A stretch of 64,000 bases of DNA from contig NZ_CP058559.1 of the NCBI RefSeq assembly GCF_014467015.1, positions 1,736,001 to 1,800,000 of the forward strand. The letters run 5' to 3'. Both the position numbers and the translations under genes were made by a program. Within the stretch, counting starts at the first letter, position 1; each line of letters opens with the position of its first letter. Below, piece after piece: positions 1 to 7,107 of this stretch. A model generated the notes under the pieces. The model was not told where the DNA came from. It did no database searches and worked only from the letters and a program-made list of their open reading frames with translations. This DNA is from Alkalicella caledoniensis. Its GTDB lineage: Bacteria; Bacillota; Proteinivoracia; Proteinivoracales; Proteinivoracaceae.

Positions 1-17
1 CATTCTTGACACAGCAT
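1..17 (-). CDS. mcsA: McsA, extreme N-terminus only (gene runs off the window)
   Basis: Only the first codons are present: an ATG at 17-15 gives MLCQE, a very typical McsA start that leads into its first zinc-binding CxxC pair. The Shine-Dalgarno GGAGGTG lies at 30-24 and overlaps the end of ctsR, so the two are one operon. In the family, McsA activates the protein-arginine kinase McsB and helps control CtsR. The call rests on five residues plus the gene order, so it is good but not certain. Confidence 0.75.
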
Positions 18-32
18 ATTTTTCACCTCCGA

Positions 33-491
33 CTAGCTTTCTAAAATATTTTTTAGTGCCACCTTTACCATTTCAGCCCTAACCTGATCCCTTAAGGGCA
101 AAGGTATCCGTAGCACATTGGCACTGGTAATTTCTATTAGTATTTTTCCTTCCCTTTTAGTAAATATTCCCGTTTCCTCAAGTCTAATCACTAAGTCTTT
201 ACACTGATTGTGAGTTATCCCCCCATCAAAATAGTCCTTTAAGTGTGTTAAGATATCAGTGGCCTTAGGAGAAATTTTACTTATTCGTATATAACCTCCA
301 CCACCCCTTTGGCTTTCTACCTTGTACCCTCTCTCAGGAGAAAATCTAGTTTGTAATACATAGTTTATCTGAGAAGGGACACATCTAAGTACAATAGCCA
401 TTTCGTTTCTTTTAATTTCCACAAACTTACCTTGAGATTCTTCAATTAAACCTTTAATATATCGTTCTATATCATTAGATAATCTTGACAA
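33..491 (-). CDS. ctsR: CtsR, repressor of class III heat-shock genes
   Basis: 152 aa, the normal family length. CtsR is a dimeric winged-helix repressor of clp and ctsR operons. The N-terminal half carries the helix-turn-helix; the glycine-rich wing RGGGGY is at residues 62-67, and Arg62 aligns with the arginine that McsB phosphorylates in Bacillus and Geobacillus CtsR. The C-terminal half is the dimerisation/McsB-binding domain. The start is TTG at 491-489, behind GAGGTG. It is the first gene of an operon continuing into mcsA, and its own operator lies just upstream at 520-536, so it is very likely autoregulated. Confidence 0.96.
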   Translation of the reverse strand: MSRLSNDIERYIKGLIEESQGKFVEIKRNEMAIVLRCVPSQINYVLQTRFSPERGYKVESQRGGGGYIRISKISPKATDILTHLKDYFDGGITHNQCKDLVIRLEETGIFTKREGKILIEITSANVLRIPLPLRDQVRAEMVKVALKNILES

Positions 492-519
492 AAAATCACC
501 TCTTTGATTTGGTTCTGAC

Positions 520-536
520 TTTGACTTTCTTTGACT
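520..536 (-). promoter_or_regulatory. CtsR operator (tandem heptad)
   Basis: On the minus strand this reads AGTCAAAGAAAGTCAAA: two direct AGTCAAA heptads separated by 3 nt, matching the known CtsR consensus (A/G)GTCAAA-NAN-(A/G)GTCAAA. It lies just downstream of the -10 element and upstream of the ctsR ribosome-binding site, an ideal repressing position. Confidence 0.9.
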
Positions 537-544
537 ATAATTTA

Positions 545-573
545 AATATATTAAGTTTTATAAATAAAGTCAA
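545..573 (-). promoter_or_regulatory. SigA-type promoter of ctsR
   Basis: -35 TTGACT (573-568), 17-nt spacer, -10 TATATT (550-545). The predicted start falls directly in front of or within the CtsR box at 520-536. Its -35 is only about 10 bp beyond the stop codon of the upstream acetamidase-like gene. Confidence 0.7.
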
Positions 574-581
574 TACCCTTC

Positions 582-1469
582 TCAAAAATAACCTAGGTCA
601 GAAAATAATCTTTCTGGAAACGATATTCCTACAGTGATATTAGGGTTTACTAACTGAAATATTTCTAGGTTTCCTATAACGCTTGTAAGGTGATACGCCT
701 CATTAAAGGATATTTTAAAACTATCCATTAAAAAAGAAGTCACTTCATTTGTGGCTCTTTCTATGGCCAATTCCAGTGATTGATCACTGTATAAAAAGCT
801 AATCATTCCACTTTTTTTTACAATGGGCATATTAAGATAAAATGAATTTATAACATCAACTTTAATTTTAATTTCCCCAGAACATTCGATTCCCGAACCT
901 GCTAATTGACCTAAGCCTTGTCTAGCTTTAAGCCCTCCCAATGCTAAATATCCACCTTTATTAAAAATAGGTAAGTAAACAGTTGCTCCCTCTGTTACAT
1001 GGGGGCAGTCCATTTTTCCACCGTGTGATTGAGGAATGGCACATGCAATATTCTTTATGCTCGATCTTGGTGCCACTCCGATAATCGATAAAAAAGGGTT
1101 AAGACTTATTGCTAAATTACCCATCTTCGTATTCTCTCCATTTATACTATATCTATATACTTCGCTTTTATGTACTTTGGATCCTAAAACCCCTAATCCC
1201 TCTACAACTACTCCAATTCCTTTGTCGTCTAAACTTATATGGAGAATATTTACTTTTAGCATAGTTTGAGGAAGAGCTTGATGTATATAAAAAGGTCCTG
1301 TTACAGGATTCGTTTTGTCAAAGTTTATTTCTTCTATCTGATTAGTTTTACTCATTTGGTTATTAAATATATCTTTTACTTCAATAATAATAGTTTCCCC
1401 TGCTTCAATTGTTTCCACTGGAGGGTTGTCCACTCCAAAACTATAAACAACTTTATTTTCAAAAAGCAT
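582..1469 (-). CDS. Acetamidase/formamidase family protein
   Basis: 295 aa from the ATG at 1469, which has AAGGAG 8 nt upstream; an in-frame GTG three codons earlier sits on top of the Shine-Dalgarno and is unlikely. The protein belongs to the FmdA/AmdA family, which hydrolyses short amides such as formamide or acetamide to ammonia and the acid. Supporting segments are the FDKTNPVTGPFYI and HGGKMDCPH stretches and the GLKARQGLG region near the middle. It is probably cytosolic. It stands alone between the ABC transporter and ctsR; the true amide substrate cannot be told from sequence. Confidence 0.85.
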   Translation of the reverse strand: MLFENKVVYSFGVDNPPVETIEAGETIIIEVKDIFNNQMSKTNQIEEINFDKTNPVTGPFYIHQALPQTMLKVNILHISLDDKGIGVVVEGLGVLGSKVHKSEVYRYSINGENTKMGNLAISLNPFLSIIGVAPRSSIKNIACAIPQSHGGKMDCPHVTEGATVYLPIFNKGGYLALGGLKARQGLGQLAGSGIECSGEIKIKVDVINSFYLNMPIVKKSGMISFLYSDQSLELAIERATNEVTSFLMDSFKISFNEAYHLTSVIGNLEIFQLVNPNITVGISFPERLFSDLGYF

Positions 1470-1528
1470 ATTGACCACTCCTTTTAAGGAGATTATATCA
1501 TAATTTTCTGGATAATTCTTTGAAAAAA

Positions 1529-1548
1529 AAGTGGCCCGGGGCCACTTT
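1529..1548 (-). terminator. Rho-independent terminator of the amino-acid ABC operon
   Basis: AAGTGGCC-CGG-GGCCACTT hairpin with a run of eight A on the plus strand at its left side, i.e. a U-run in the leftward transcript. It overlaps the stop codon of the ATPase gene. Confidence 0.85.
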
Positions 1549-2269
1549 ATAATATTTTGCTTAAAAACTCCTGGGTACGTTCATTTTTGGGGTTGGAGAA
1601 TATCTCTATAGGGCATCCTTCTTCGACTATACACCCTTCATCAACATATACGACCCTATCTGCAACCTCTTTTGCAAAGCCCATCTCATGGGTAACTATT
1701 ACCATGGTCATGCCTTCTTCGGCTAGATCTTTCATTACCTGCAAGACCTCACCGACGAGCTCAGGGTCCAAAGCTGATGTAGGTTCGTCAAATAACATTA
1801 CTTCAGGTTCCATTGCTAGCGCTCTTGCTATGGCCACACGTTGCTGTTGTCCACCTGATAGCTGGGATGGATAAGAGTACGGTTTGTCGCTTAACCCAAC
1901 TTTATCTAGTAAGTCTAAGGCCAGTTTTTTAGCCTCTTCCTTCTCCATCTTTTTTACTTGAGTTGGCCCCTCCATAACATTCTCCAATGCTGTCATATGG
2001 GGGAATAGGTTAAATCTTTGGAAAACCATACCTACTTTTTGACGCATTTTATTAATTTTGCTTTCCAAGCCTAGAATCTCTTCTCCATCTATTACTATCT
2101 TTCCTTTTTTAAATTGTTCTAGATAGTTAATACACCTAAGCAACGTACTCTTCCCAGAGCCACTGGCACCTATTATTACAACAACCTCTGATTTATCTAC
2201 AGTTAAGTCTATATCTTTTAATACATGTAGTTTTCCAAAATGTTTGTTTAATCCTGATATTTTAATCAT
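1547..2269 (-). CDS. Polar amino-acid ABC transporter, ATP-binding protein (GlnQ/ArtM type)
   Basis: 240 aa from ATG 2269; an in-frame start 15 codons upstream lies inside the permease gene and is less likely. Walker A GASGSGKS is at residues 34-41, the signature LSGGQ at 137-141 and Walker B with [11 protein letters not shown] at about 159-168. It energises uptake of an amino acid by the permease encoded immediately upstream. All ATPase motifs are intact. Operon order is binding protein, permease, ATPase. Substrate (Glu/Gln, Arg, His, Lys or Cys class) is not determined by sequence. Confidence 0.95.
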   Translation of the reverse strand: MIKISGLNKHFGKLHVLKDIDLTVDKSEVVVIIGASGSGKSTLLRCINYLEQFKKGKIVIDGEEILGLESKINKMRQKVGMVFQRFNLFPHMTALENVMEGPTQVKKMEKEEAKKLALDLLDKVGLSDKPYSYPSQLSGGQQQRVAIARALAMEPEVMLFDEPTSALDPELVGEVLQVMKDLAEEGMTMVIVTHEMGFAKEVADRVVYVDEGCIVEEGCPIEIFSNPKNERTQEFLSKIL

Positions 2270-2282
2270 ATATTCTATACAC

Positions 2283-2930
2283 CTACCTTTCACCAACACT
2301 AAGTTTCTTCTCAACCTTATCTACAATTAATGAAATTATTGTAGTTATAATCCAATAGTAAAGACCAGCTATAAAGAAAATTTCATAGTTAAAGGTTGAA
2401 GCCACAAAGGTTCGAGATGTTTGAATAATTTCCCTTACACCGATTACCGATGCCAAGGAAGAGTCTTTAAGGGCTATACTGAATTGATTTCCTAGGGGAG
2501 GAATTGCCCTTTTAAGTGCTTGGGGCAAAATTATTCTGCGCATACTTTGAGAATGAGACATCCCCAAAGACCTAGATGCTTCCATTTGGCCATTGGCGAT
2601 AGATATTATGGCACCCCTAAATATCTCAGCTATATATGCACCATTATGAATTGCAAGGGCTATGGATGCAGACATAATTCTATCCAAGTTGATGAATGGC
2701 AATGAGCCAATAACCATATAAATAGTTAGAATTTGTAATAATAAAGGGGTACCCCTTATGATACTTATATAAATTCTGGCGATATATTGTAAGGGCAGTA
2801 TACGTGACACTCTGAAAAGTCCCATTATCAATCCAATTACTGTCCCGAATAATATCCCCATTAAAGTAATCCTGAGTGTTAAAACAATAGCTGAATTAAA
2901 CATAAATAAATAATCTAATAATACTTCCAA
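2283..2930 (-). CDS. Polar amino-acid ABC transporter, permease (HisM/GlnP type)
   Basis: 215 aa, typical for the His/Glu/Gln/Arg/opine family. It starts at TTG 2930, with AGGAGG 9 nt upstream. Several hydrophobic membrane segments are visible, with the inner-membrane EAA-type loop ([20 protein letters not shown]) near residues 135-155, where the ATPase docks. It sits between the binding protein and the ATPase; the ATPase Shine-Dalgarno overlaps its end, suggesting translational coupling. Confidence 0.95.
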   Translation of the reverse strand: MEVLLDYLFMFNSAIVLTLRITLMGILFGTVIGLIMGLFRVSRILPLQYIARIYISIIRGTPLLLQILTIYMVIGSLPFINLDRIMSASIALAIHNGAYIAEIFRGAIISIANGQMEASRSLGMSHSQSMRRIILPQALKRAIPPLGNQFSIALKDSSLASVIGVREIIQTSRTFVASTFNYEIFFIAGLYYWIITTIISLIVDKVEKKLSVGER

Positions 2931-2974
2931 TTATTGTAACCTCCTCTTTTCACATAAGTTACCTTAAAAAATAC

Positions 2975-2995
2975 ATCCCCCTAAATAAGGGGGAT
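2975..2995 (-). terminator. Intra-operon hairpin between binding protein and permease
   Basis: ATCCCCC-7 nt-GGGGGAT stem-loop followed in the leftward transcript by GTATTTTTT. It lies directly behind the binding-protein gene. Such partial terminators or 3'-stabilising hairpins commonly keep binding-protein mRNA above permease/ATPase mRNA; that role here is inferred. Confidence 0.6.
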
Positions 2996-3002
2996 AGTTG
3001 TG

Positions 3003-3788
3003 TTATCTTGGTTGACTGATGTCCTCTCCAAAGTATCTATAACTAATCTCTTCATAGGTTCCATCAGCGATCATTGCAGCTAAAGCAGTATTTACTGCCT
3101 CTCTGAGCTCATCATCACCTTGTCGAAAAGCTACTGCTAGCCTTTCTGTGTACAACCACTCCCCAACGAATTCAAAATCATAATTAAACTCTTCTATTGC
3201 CATCAAACCAACTAGAAAATCCGTTATTACTCCATCTATATTGCCGTTATCTAGTTCCCTCAATGTCATGTCATCACCATCATAAAATACCGGGGTTGCT
3301 CCTAATTCTTCTACCACGTCGGCAAAAGTGGTACCAGTAACAACACCTATCTCCAAACCTTCCATATCTTCAAAACTACTAATACCAGACCCTGCTTTAA
3401 CAACTAATTGTGCTCCAGAGTAGTAGTAGGGATCTGAAAAGTCCGCCCTTTGTTGTCTCTCTTCTGTTATTGCCATACTACCTAAAATTCCGTCGTAATC
3501 CCCTGTTTGTAGGCCTACTAAAATTCCATCCCAAGCAGTTGTAACGGGCTTAGATTCAACACCTAATCTTTTGGCGATTTCAGCTGCTATCTCAACATCA
3601 AAACCAACTAACTGGTTATTATCATCATAATAGTTAAATGGGGGATACCCGCCACTCATTGCAAAACTAATGGACCCTCTTTCAATTACTTCTTCATAAG
3701 TATTTTCTGCATCACTTGAACAACCGAATAAACCAATAGATAAAACTAACACAATACTCAATACAAAAAACTTCTTAAATAAACTCAT
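3003..3788 (-). CDS. Amino-acid ABC transporter, substrate-binding lipoprotein (SBP family 3)
   Basis: 261 aa from ATG 3788, chosen because a lipoprotein signal (MSLFKKFF, hydrophobic core, lipobox LFGC) follows directly and GGGAGG lies upstream. After cleavage the cysteine would be lipidated and the protein anchored outside the membrane. The body shows the family-3 pattern: GGYPPFNYYDDNNQLVGFDVEIA near the start, TAWDGILVGLQTGDYDGI, and the hinge region GSMAITEERQQRADFSDPYY. It delivers the ligand to the downstream permease/ATPase. The structured RNA at 3893-4145 ends about 105 bp upstream, so this operon may be controlled by it or merely adjoin it. Confidence 0.95.
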   Translation of the reverse strand: MSLFKKFFVLSIVLVLSIGLFGCSSDAENTYEEVIERGSISFAMSGGYPPFNYYDDNNQLVGFDVEIAAEIAKRLGVESKPVTTAWDGILVGLQTGDYDGILGSMAITEERQQRADFSDPYYYSGAQLVVKAGSGISSFEDMEGLEIGVVTGTTFADVVEELGATPVFYDGDDMTLRELDNGNIDGVITDFLVGLMAIEEFNYDFEFVGEWLYTERLAVAFRQGDDELREAVNTALAAMIADGTYEEISYRYFGEDISQPR

Positions 3789-3892
3789 GTAATAAAAAAC
3801 CTCCCAATATTTTTTTTGCAAATATCAAAAGTAAATTGAAGAGACTTCTACTTTTATTTGGGTTATATGCCATTATTTTCCCTTATTGAGGA

Positions 3893-4145
3893 TGAAAAAA
3901 AGCACTCTAGTCTCATAAAGAGACTAGAGTGCTTGGATTTCGTCTATTAGACTAGCCCAGACCACCACTTATTGTGATAGTCTCGCTTTGGCCCCCCTGA
4001 GCCAAAACAAAGCCACTTTCCTCATAAAGTTTTTCACATTTATGCCTCAGCTATTATGGTTAACTTACTTCCATCCAACATAGGTCGTATAGAAGCTCGC
4101 CTAACCGCTTACTACATAATGCTAATTCACTTTTCATATCTGCCT
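3893..4145 (-). ncRNA. Free-standing structured RNA of about 250 nt, family not assigned
   Basis: A leftward transcript is bounded by a good SigA promoter (4152-4180) and a 15-bp terminator hairpin (3900-3934). No ORF of note lies inside. Helices read by eye: a 10-bp hairpin pairing 3974-3983 with 3959-3968 around a 5-nt loop; an 8-bp hairpin pairing 4001-4008 with 3985-3992 around a G-rich loop; a CAUAAA/UUUAUG hairpin; a long-range AGC-AUUAUG / CAUAAU-A-GCU helix enclosing GGUUA/UAACC and CUUC/GAAG. It does not show the lysine, T-box, SAM, TPP, FMN, cobalamin or RNase P core motifs. A non-riboswitch clostridial RNA such as the raiA-motif class is one possibility that I cannot confirm. The segment GAGACUA could alternatively pair with UAGUCUC of the terminator arm, so a switching function is also possible. 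Confidence 0.7.
3900..3934 (-). terminator. Terminator of the structured RNA
   Basis: Perfect 15-bp stem (AAGCACTCTAGTCTC with its complement) and ATAAA loop, followed by seven U in the leftward transcript (plus-strand A-run 3894-3900). It is one of the strongest terminators in the window. Confidence 0.9.
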
Positions 4146-4151
4146 ATAAAA

Positions 4152-4180
4152 ATTATAACACGAAGGGCAAAGATGGTCAA
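4152..4180 (-). promoter_or_regulatory. Promoter of the structured RNA
   Basis: -35 TTGACC (4180-4175), 17-nt spacer, -10 TATAAT (4157-4152). Predicted transcription start is about 4145. It lies just beyond the stop codon of the lipoprotein gene ending at 4186. Confidence 0.85.
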
Positions 4181-4185
4181 GAATT

Positions 4186-5394
4186 TTATTTAAATGCATC
4201 TTTAATGTGGTGATATTGATTCCCTGCATTCCATATTAAGTATTCATTTATGCCTAGCTCACGGGCAGCCCTTATTTGCTCACGAACTTCGTGGGGTCCA
4301 TATGCAGGCTTACCTTGAGTAAATCCTTGTAACCACGGCCTAATAAGGGTTTCTGACCCCATCTCTTCCATTCTTTTTTGGTAGTCTAGCAATGCATATT
4401 TAATTGTTTCATAGGGTCTTGCATTGTTAGATGGATATAAACCGTAGTTATTATGTGCATAGTGAGATGGATAGACCATTGGACAGATAATATCTAGGAC
4501 GTCTGGACCTAAGATGGTTTCTAGGTGTTGACCTATACCCATGTCACTGGTGGTGGTTCCGATTAGTCCAAAAATATCTGCGGATAATTCTACATCATAG
4601 GGTTCTATTTCGCTAGCCATGAACTTCATAAACTCAGCGATAACTTTAGCTCTATACTGTTCTTCATCCTCATTAACTAACTCAAAAGTGGCTTTATGAT
4701 CATATCTAACCCTATCACCTACTCTATCAGGAAACCTTATATAATCCAACTGGATTTCCCTAAAGCCTAACCTTGCTGCTTCCTTTGCAATATCAGCAAC
4801 ATATTCCCAAACTTCTCTGCTATGGGGGTCTACCCAAGATACATTGCTCCCAGATTCAACCCATAGTGAACCATCTAAGTTCTTAACCGCTAAGTCTTGT
4901 CTAGCTCTACCAAGTTTATTATCTTTAAAAACAACAATCCTTGCAATAGGGTAAATGTTATTTGCTGCTAATTGTTCCATGAATGCTTCGATGTCTCTAA
5001 TCTTATTCACAGGAGCACCTATCTCATGTGCTAATTCTACCTCGGTAGCCAAGAAAGATATTTCTCCCTTATCATCTTTAACATCTATTACCATGGAGTT
5101 TAGTTCTGTTTCGTTTACCATGTCAACTAGGCTTGCAAACCTCTCTGTTAAGCCCGCAGAGTTACCAGTTAAGTATATACCTTTAACATGTTCAGGCCTT
5201 TCGATATATGGGCCTGTAACAAGGGATGGCTGAGGCTCTGGTTCTTCTTCAGTGTCATTATCTTCATCTGTTGGTTCCGAGATGGGACTTTCATCACTGG
5301 GGTCTTGTGGGTTTGGTGTAGTTGTGGATGTACTACAACCTACTAGTAAGAGCAGTAGTAAAAAGATACTTAAAAACTTAATGTACTTATTAAT
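4186..5394 (-). CDS. Putative glycoside-hydrolase-like lipoprotein (DUF4015 type), apparent ATT start
   Basis: The open frame extends 91 codons upstream of its first ATG (5121) without a stop. It encodes a complete lipoprotein signal: MNKYIKFLSIF, a leucine run and lipobox LVGC with Cys at residue 20. This is followed by an acidic Ser/Thr/Pro/Glu linker (about 22-58) and the first strand of the TIM-barrel domain (VKGIYLTGNSAG). No ATG, GTG or TTG exists between the Shine-Dalgarno AAAGGGGG (5410-5403) and the signal peptide; ATT at 5394-5392, 8 nt downstream, is the best start, giving 402 aa. The domain resembles the putative glycosyl hydrolase family with motifs REIQLDYIRFPD and DIICPMVYPSHY. 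It is expected to be extracellular and membrane-anchored, acting on an unknown polysaccharide. Starting at ATG 5121 would remove the signal and the first barrel strand. Confidence 0.85.
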   Translation of the reverse strand: MNKYIKFLSIFLLLLLLVGCSTSTTTPNPQDPSDESPISEPTDEDNDTEEEPEPQPSLVTGPYIERPEHVKGIYLTGNSAGLTERFASLVDMVNETELNSMVIDVKDDKGEISFLATEVELAHEIGAPVNKIRDIEAFMEQLAANNIYPIARIVVFKDNKLGRARQDLAVKNLDGSLWVESGSNVSWVDPHSREVWEYVADIAKEAARLGFREIQLDYIRFPDRVGDRVRYDHKATFELVNEDEEQYRAKVIAEFMKFMASEIEPYDVELSADIFGLIGTTTSDMGIGQHLETILGPDVLDIICPMVYPSHYAHNNYGLYPSNNARPYETIKYALLDYQKRMEEMGSETLIRPWLQGFTQGKPAYGPHEVREQIRAARELGINEYLIWNAGNQYHHIKDAFK

Positions 5395-5623
5395 TTTAAT
5401 CTCCCCCTTTAAATTTACTTAATTGAATTATACAACCTCTAGTTCATTTTTTATAGTGACAAATATTTCTAAGTATACTTAATCACCCATTCTAACAACA
5501 TTTAAGCATGTTTATTAATTCGGTGTATTAGTCCAAAAACCTTCTAACATTTGTACTATATTAAATTTTAATGAAATTAACTTTTGGACGTTATAGTATT
5601 TTATCAGGTTAACTTGATAACTT

Positions 5624-5779
5624 TGTGGATAATTCATCTCTTTATCTTATTAAAAAGATTTATCATCTGTGGATAATACCCTTTTTGTGGGTATCTTTGT
5701 GGATTTATTGTATTTATCAACAAAAATTCTATAGCCTCTTTTATTGTATTAAGGGAGTTTGTTTTATTTTTGTGGATAA
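5624..5779. promoter_or_regulatory. Cluster of DnaA boxes
   Basis: Three perfect 9-mers TGTGGATAA (reverse of TTATCCACA) occur at 5624-5632, 5668-5676 and 5771-5779. A one-mismatch box TTATCAACA lies in the opposite orientation at 5714-5722, and weaker variants are at 5686-5694 and 5698-5706. The surrounding 5395-5839 interval is very AT-rich and has no credible gene. Neighbouring genes on both sides point the same way, so it does not look like a bidirectional origin; a DnaA-binding regulatory or titration locus is more likely. Confidence 0.65.
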
Positions 5780-5822
5780 AAGAAGAAGCCCAAGGTTAAA
5801 CCCAACCTGGACTTCTTCTTTT
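5778..5822 (-). terminator. Probable terminator of the upstream G5/RlpA-like gene
   Basis: Outer stem AAAAGAAGAAG / CTTCTTCTTTT and inner AGGTT / AACCT, lying just beyond the stop codon at 5840. The U-rich outer arm serves as the U-tract in the leftward transcript. Confidence 0.6.
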
Positions 5823-5839
5823 AATTTTCTAATATTTTT

Positions 5840-6820
5840 TTATCTACCTATTCCTATTACCCTAACCCTTACATCACCAATACCATAAGGGCGTAATCCA
5901 ATTTGATTTGCTGCGGCTTCCGATAAATCTATTATTCTTCCAGCAATAAATGGTCCTCTGTCATTTATTCTAACTGTTACTGATTTTCCTGTTCTTAAGT
6001 ATGTTACTTCTACCATTGTTCCAAAGGGGAGTGTTCTGTGCGCTGCTGTTAAAGCATTCATGTTATACACCTCACCGTTTGCTGTAGTTCTACCATGGAA
6101 TTTTGACCCATAATATGAGGCTACACCAACCACAGCATAATCCCTACTAGATCTTGAAGCTAACTCTCTAGTGTTCTGATGAATTACACCTTGTACCGGT
6201 TGAGAAATAACTTCCTCTTCAATTTTTTTTCTATCTACTTCAACCCCGTCATTGTATGTTACTTTATAAGTTATTTTCCTAACTCCGTCCTTTGATTGCT
6301 TTTGTACCCTTTGTGACCCAGCCTGTAGTCTAGAGTCATAGTAGTAAAGGTTTGTTGCAGGTATCTTAACTTCTTCAGTCTCCATTTTACTGATTACCCT
6401 TACTACTTGGATCTGTTGGCCAGACTTGAGACTTCTTTCTAAAGGCATGTTGACAATGTCACCCCCACCAAGCTCAATCTTTTGTTCCTCCAAAAGATCT
6501 TCGATGGTCTCAGCCCAAGTAATTATTTCTTGTTCCTCTCCGTCTACTCTCAGTACCACAAGTGCCGCCTTTTTAATGGCAATGTAGTCTGTCACTAACT
6601 CTTCGTCAATACCAGGAAATACTCTCTGTGTTTTTTCATCTACAACTATATCTGCATCTTGTAATATTTCTTCAATTATAGTTTTATTGGTTTTTACTTC
6701 AACGAATCCAGTGTCAGTGAAAATTGTGACAGTACTTTTAGGCTGAAAACCAGAAGCCACGGTCACTGCCGCTGTTGCCACCAAAGCACCTGTGACTAAC
6801 AGCGTCTTCATCTTTGACAT
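5840..6820 (-). CDS. YabE-like cell-wall protein with G5 and RlpA-like barrel domains (paralog 1)
   Basis: 326 aa from ATG 6820 (GAGGTG 6 nt upstream; a GTG three codons earlier is rejected on spacing). It has an N-terminal signal/anchor, two DUF348 ubiquitin-like repeats (about 30-85 and 90-145), a G5 domain (about 150-222) and a C-terminal double-psi beta-barrel of RlpA type (about 230-326) with [19 protein letters not shown] and INDRGPF..GRIIDLS. Such proteins bind or remodel peptidoglycan. Its location downstream of near-origin genes parallels Bacillus yabE, although yabE carries a 3D rather than a clear RlpA C-terminus. A second copy lies immediately upstream at 7108-8166. Confidence 0.88.
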   Translation of the reverse strand: MSKMKTLLVTGALVATAAVTVASGFQPKSTVTIFTDTGFVEVKTNKTIIEEILQDADIVVDEKTQRVFPGIDEELVTDYIAIKKAALVVLRVDGEEQEIITWAETIEDLLEEQKIELGGGDIVNMPLERSLKSGQQIQVVRVISKMETEEVKIPATNLYYYDSRLQAGSQRVQKQSKDGVRKITYKVTYNDGVEVDRKKIEEEVISQPVQGVIHQNTRELASRSSRDYAVVGVASYYGSKFHGRTTANGEVYNMNALTAAHRTLPFGTMVEVTYLRTGKSVTVRINDRGPFIAGRIIDLSEAAANQIGLRPYGIGDVRVRVIGIGR

Positions 6821-7074
6821 TTTTATCACCTCATAAAAATTTTATGCTATAATAATGGAATTTATTATAGTATACGTTCTAGTTTTCCCCCAAAACATAA
6901 TATTATACGCTTTTACACAGCAATATTAACATTTTATACCAAGGGTTCAAATAAGGCAAGAATTATGTCGAATTTTGTCATATAAATAGAAAACTAAGCA
7001 TCTACTTTTATTACCAATTAGTCTAGAAAATAAGTAAAACAGCTAATAAAACACTTTTGTTAGCACAAAAAAAA

Positions 7075-7096
7075 GTCAGAGCACTATAGCTCTGAC
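7075..7096 (-). terminator. Terminator of the second YabE-like gene
   Basis: GTCAGAGC-ACTATA-GCTCTGAC hairpin with an A8 run on its left side (U-run in the leftward RNA), 12 bp beyond the stop codon. It separates the two paralogs into independent transcripts. Confidence 0.85.
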
Positions 7097-7107
7097 CCTT
7101 CAATATA

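Noticed and set aside
582-1487. Plus-strand open frames opposite the acetamidase gene
   Set aside because: They are antisense shadows of a well-supported gene and lack ribosome sites.
3893-4145. Lysine riboswitch, T-box, SAM, cobalamin or RNase P identity for the structured RNA
   Set aside because: The conserved core strings of those families (for example GCCGAAG, GGGUGGNACC, and the RNase P central blocks) are not found. GAGGAAAGU resembles an RNase P segment, but the RNA is too short and lacks the rest.
5624-5779. The chromosomal origin oriC
   Set aside because: No dnaA/dnaN next to it, and no change in gene orientation across the cluster.
5625-5888. 87-aa plus-strand open frame
   Set aside because: It is composed of the DnaA-box region and the tail of the YabE-like gene read backwards; no ribosome site.
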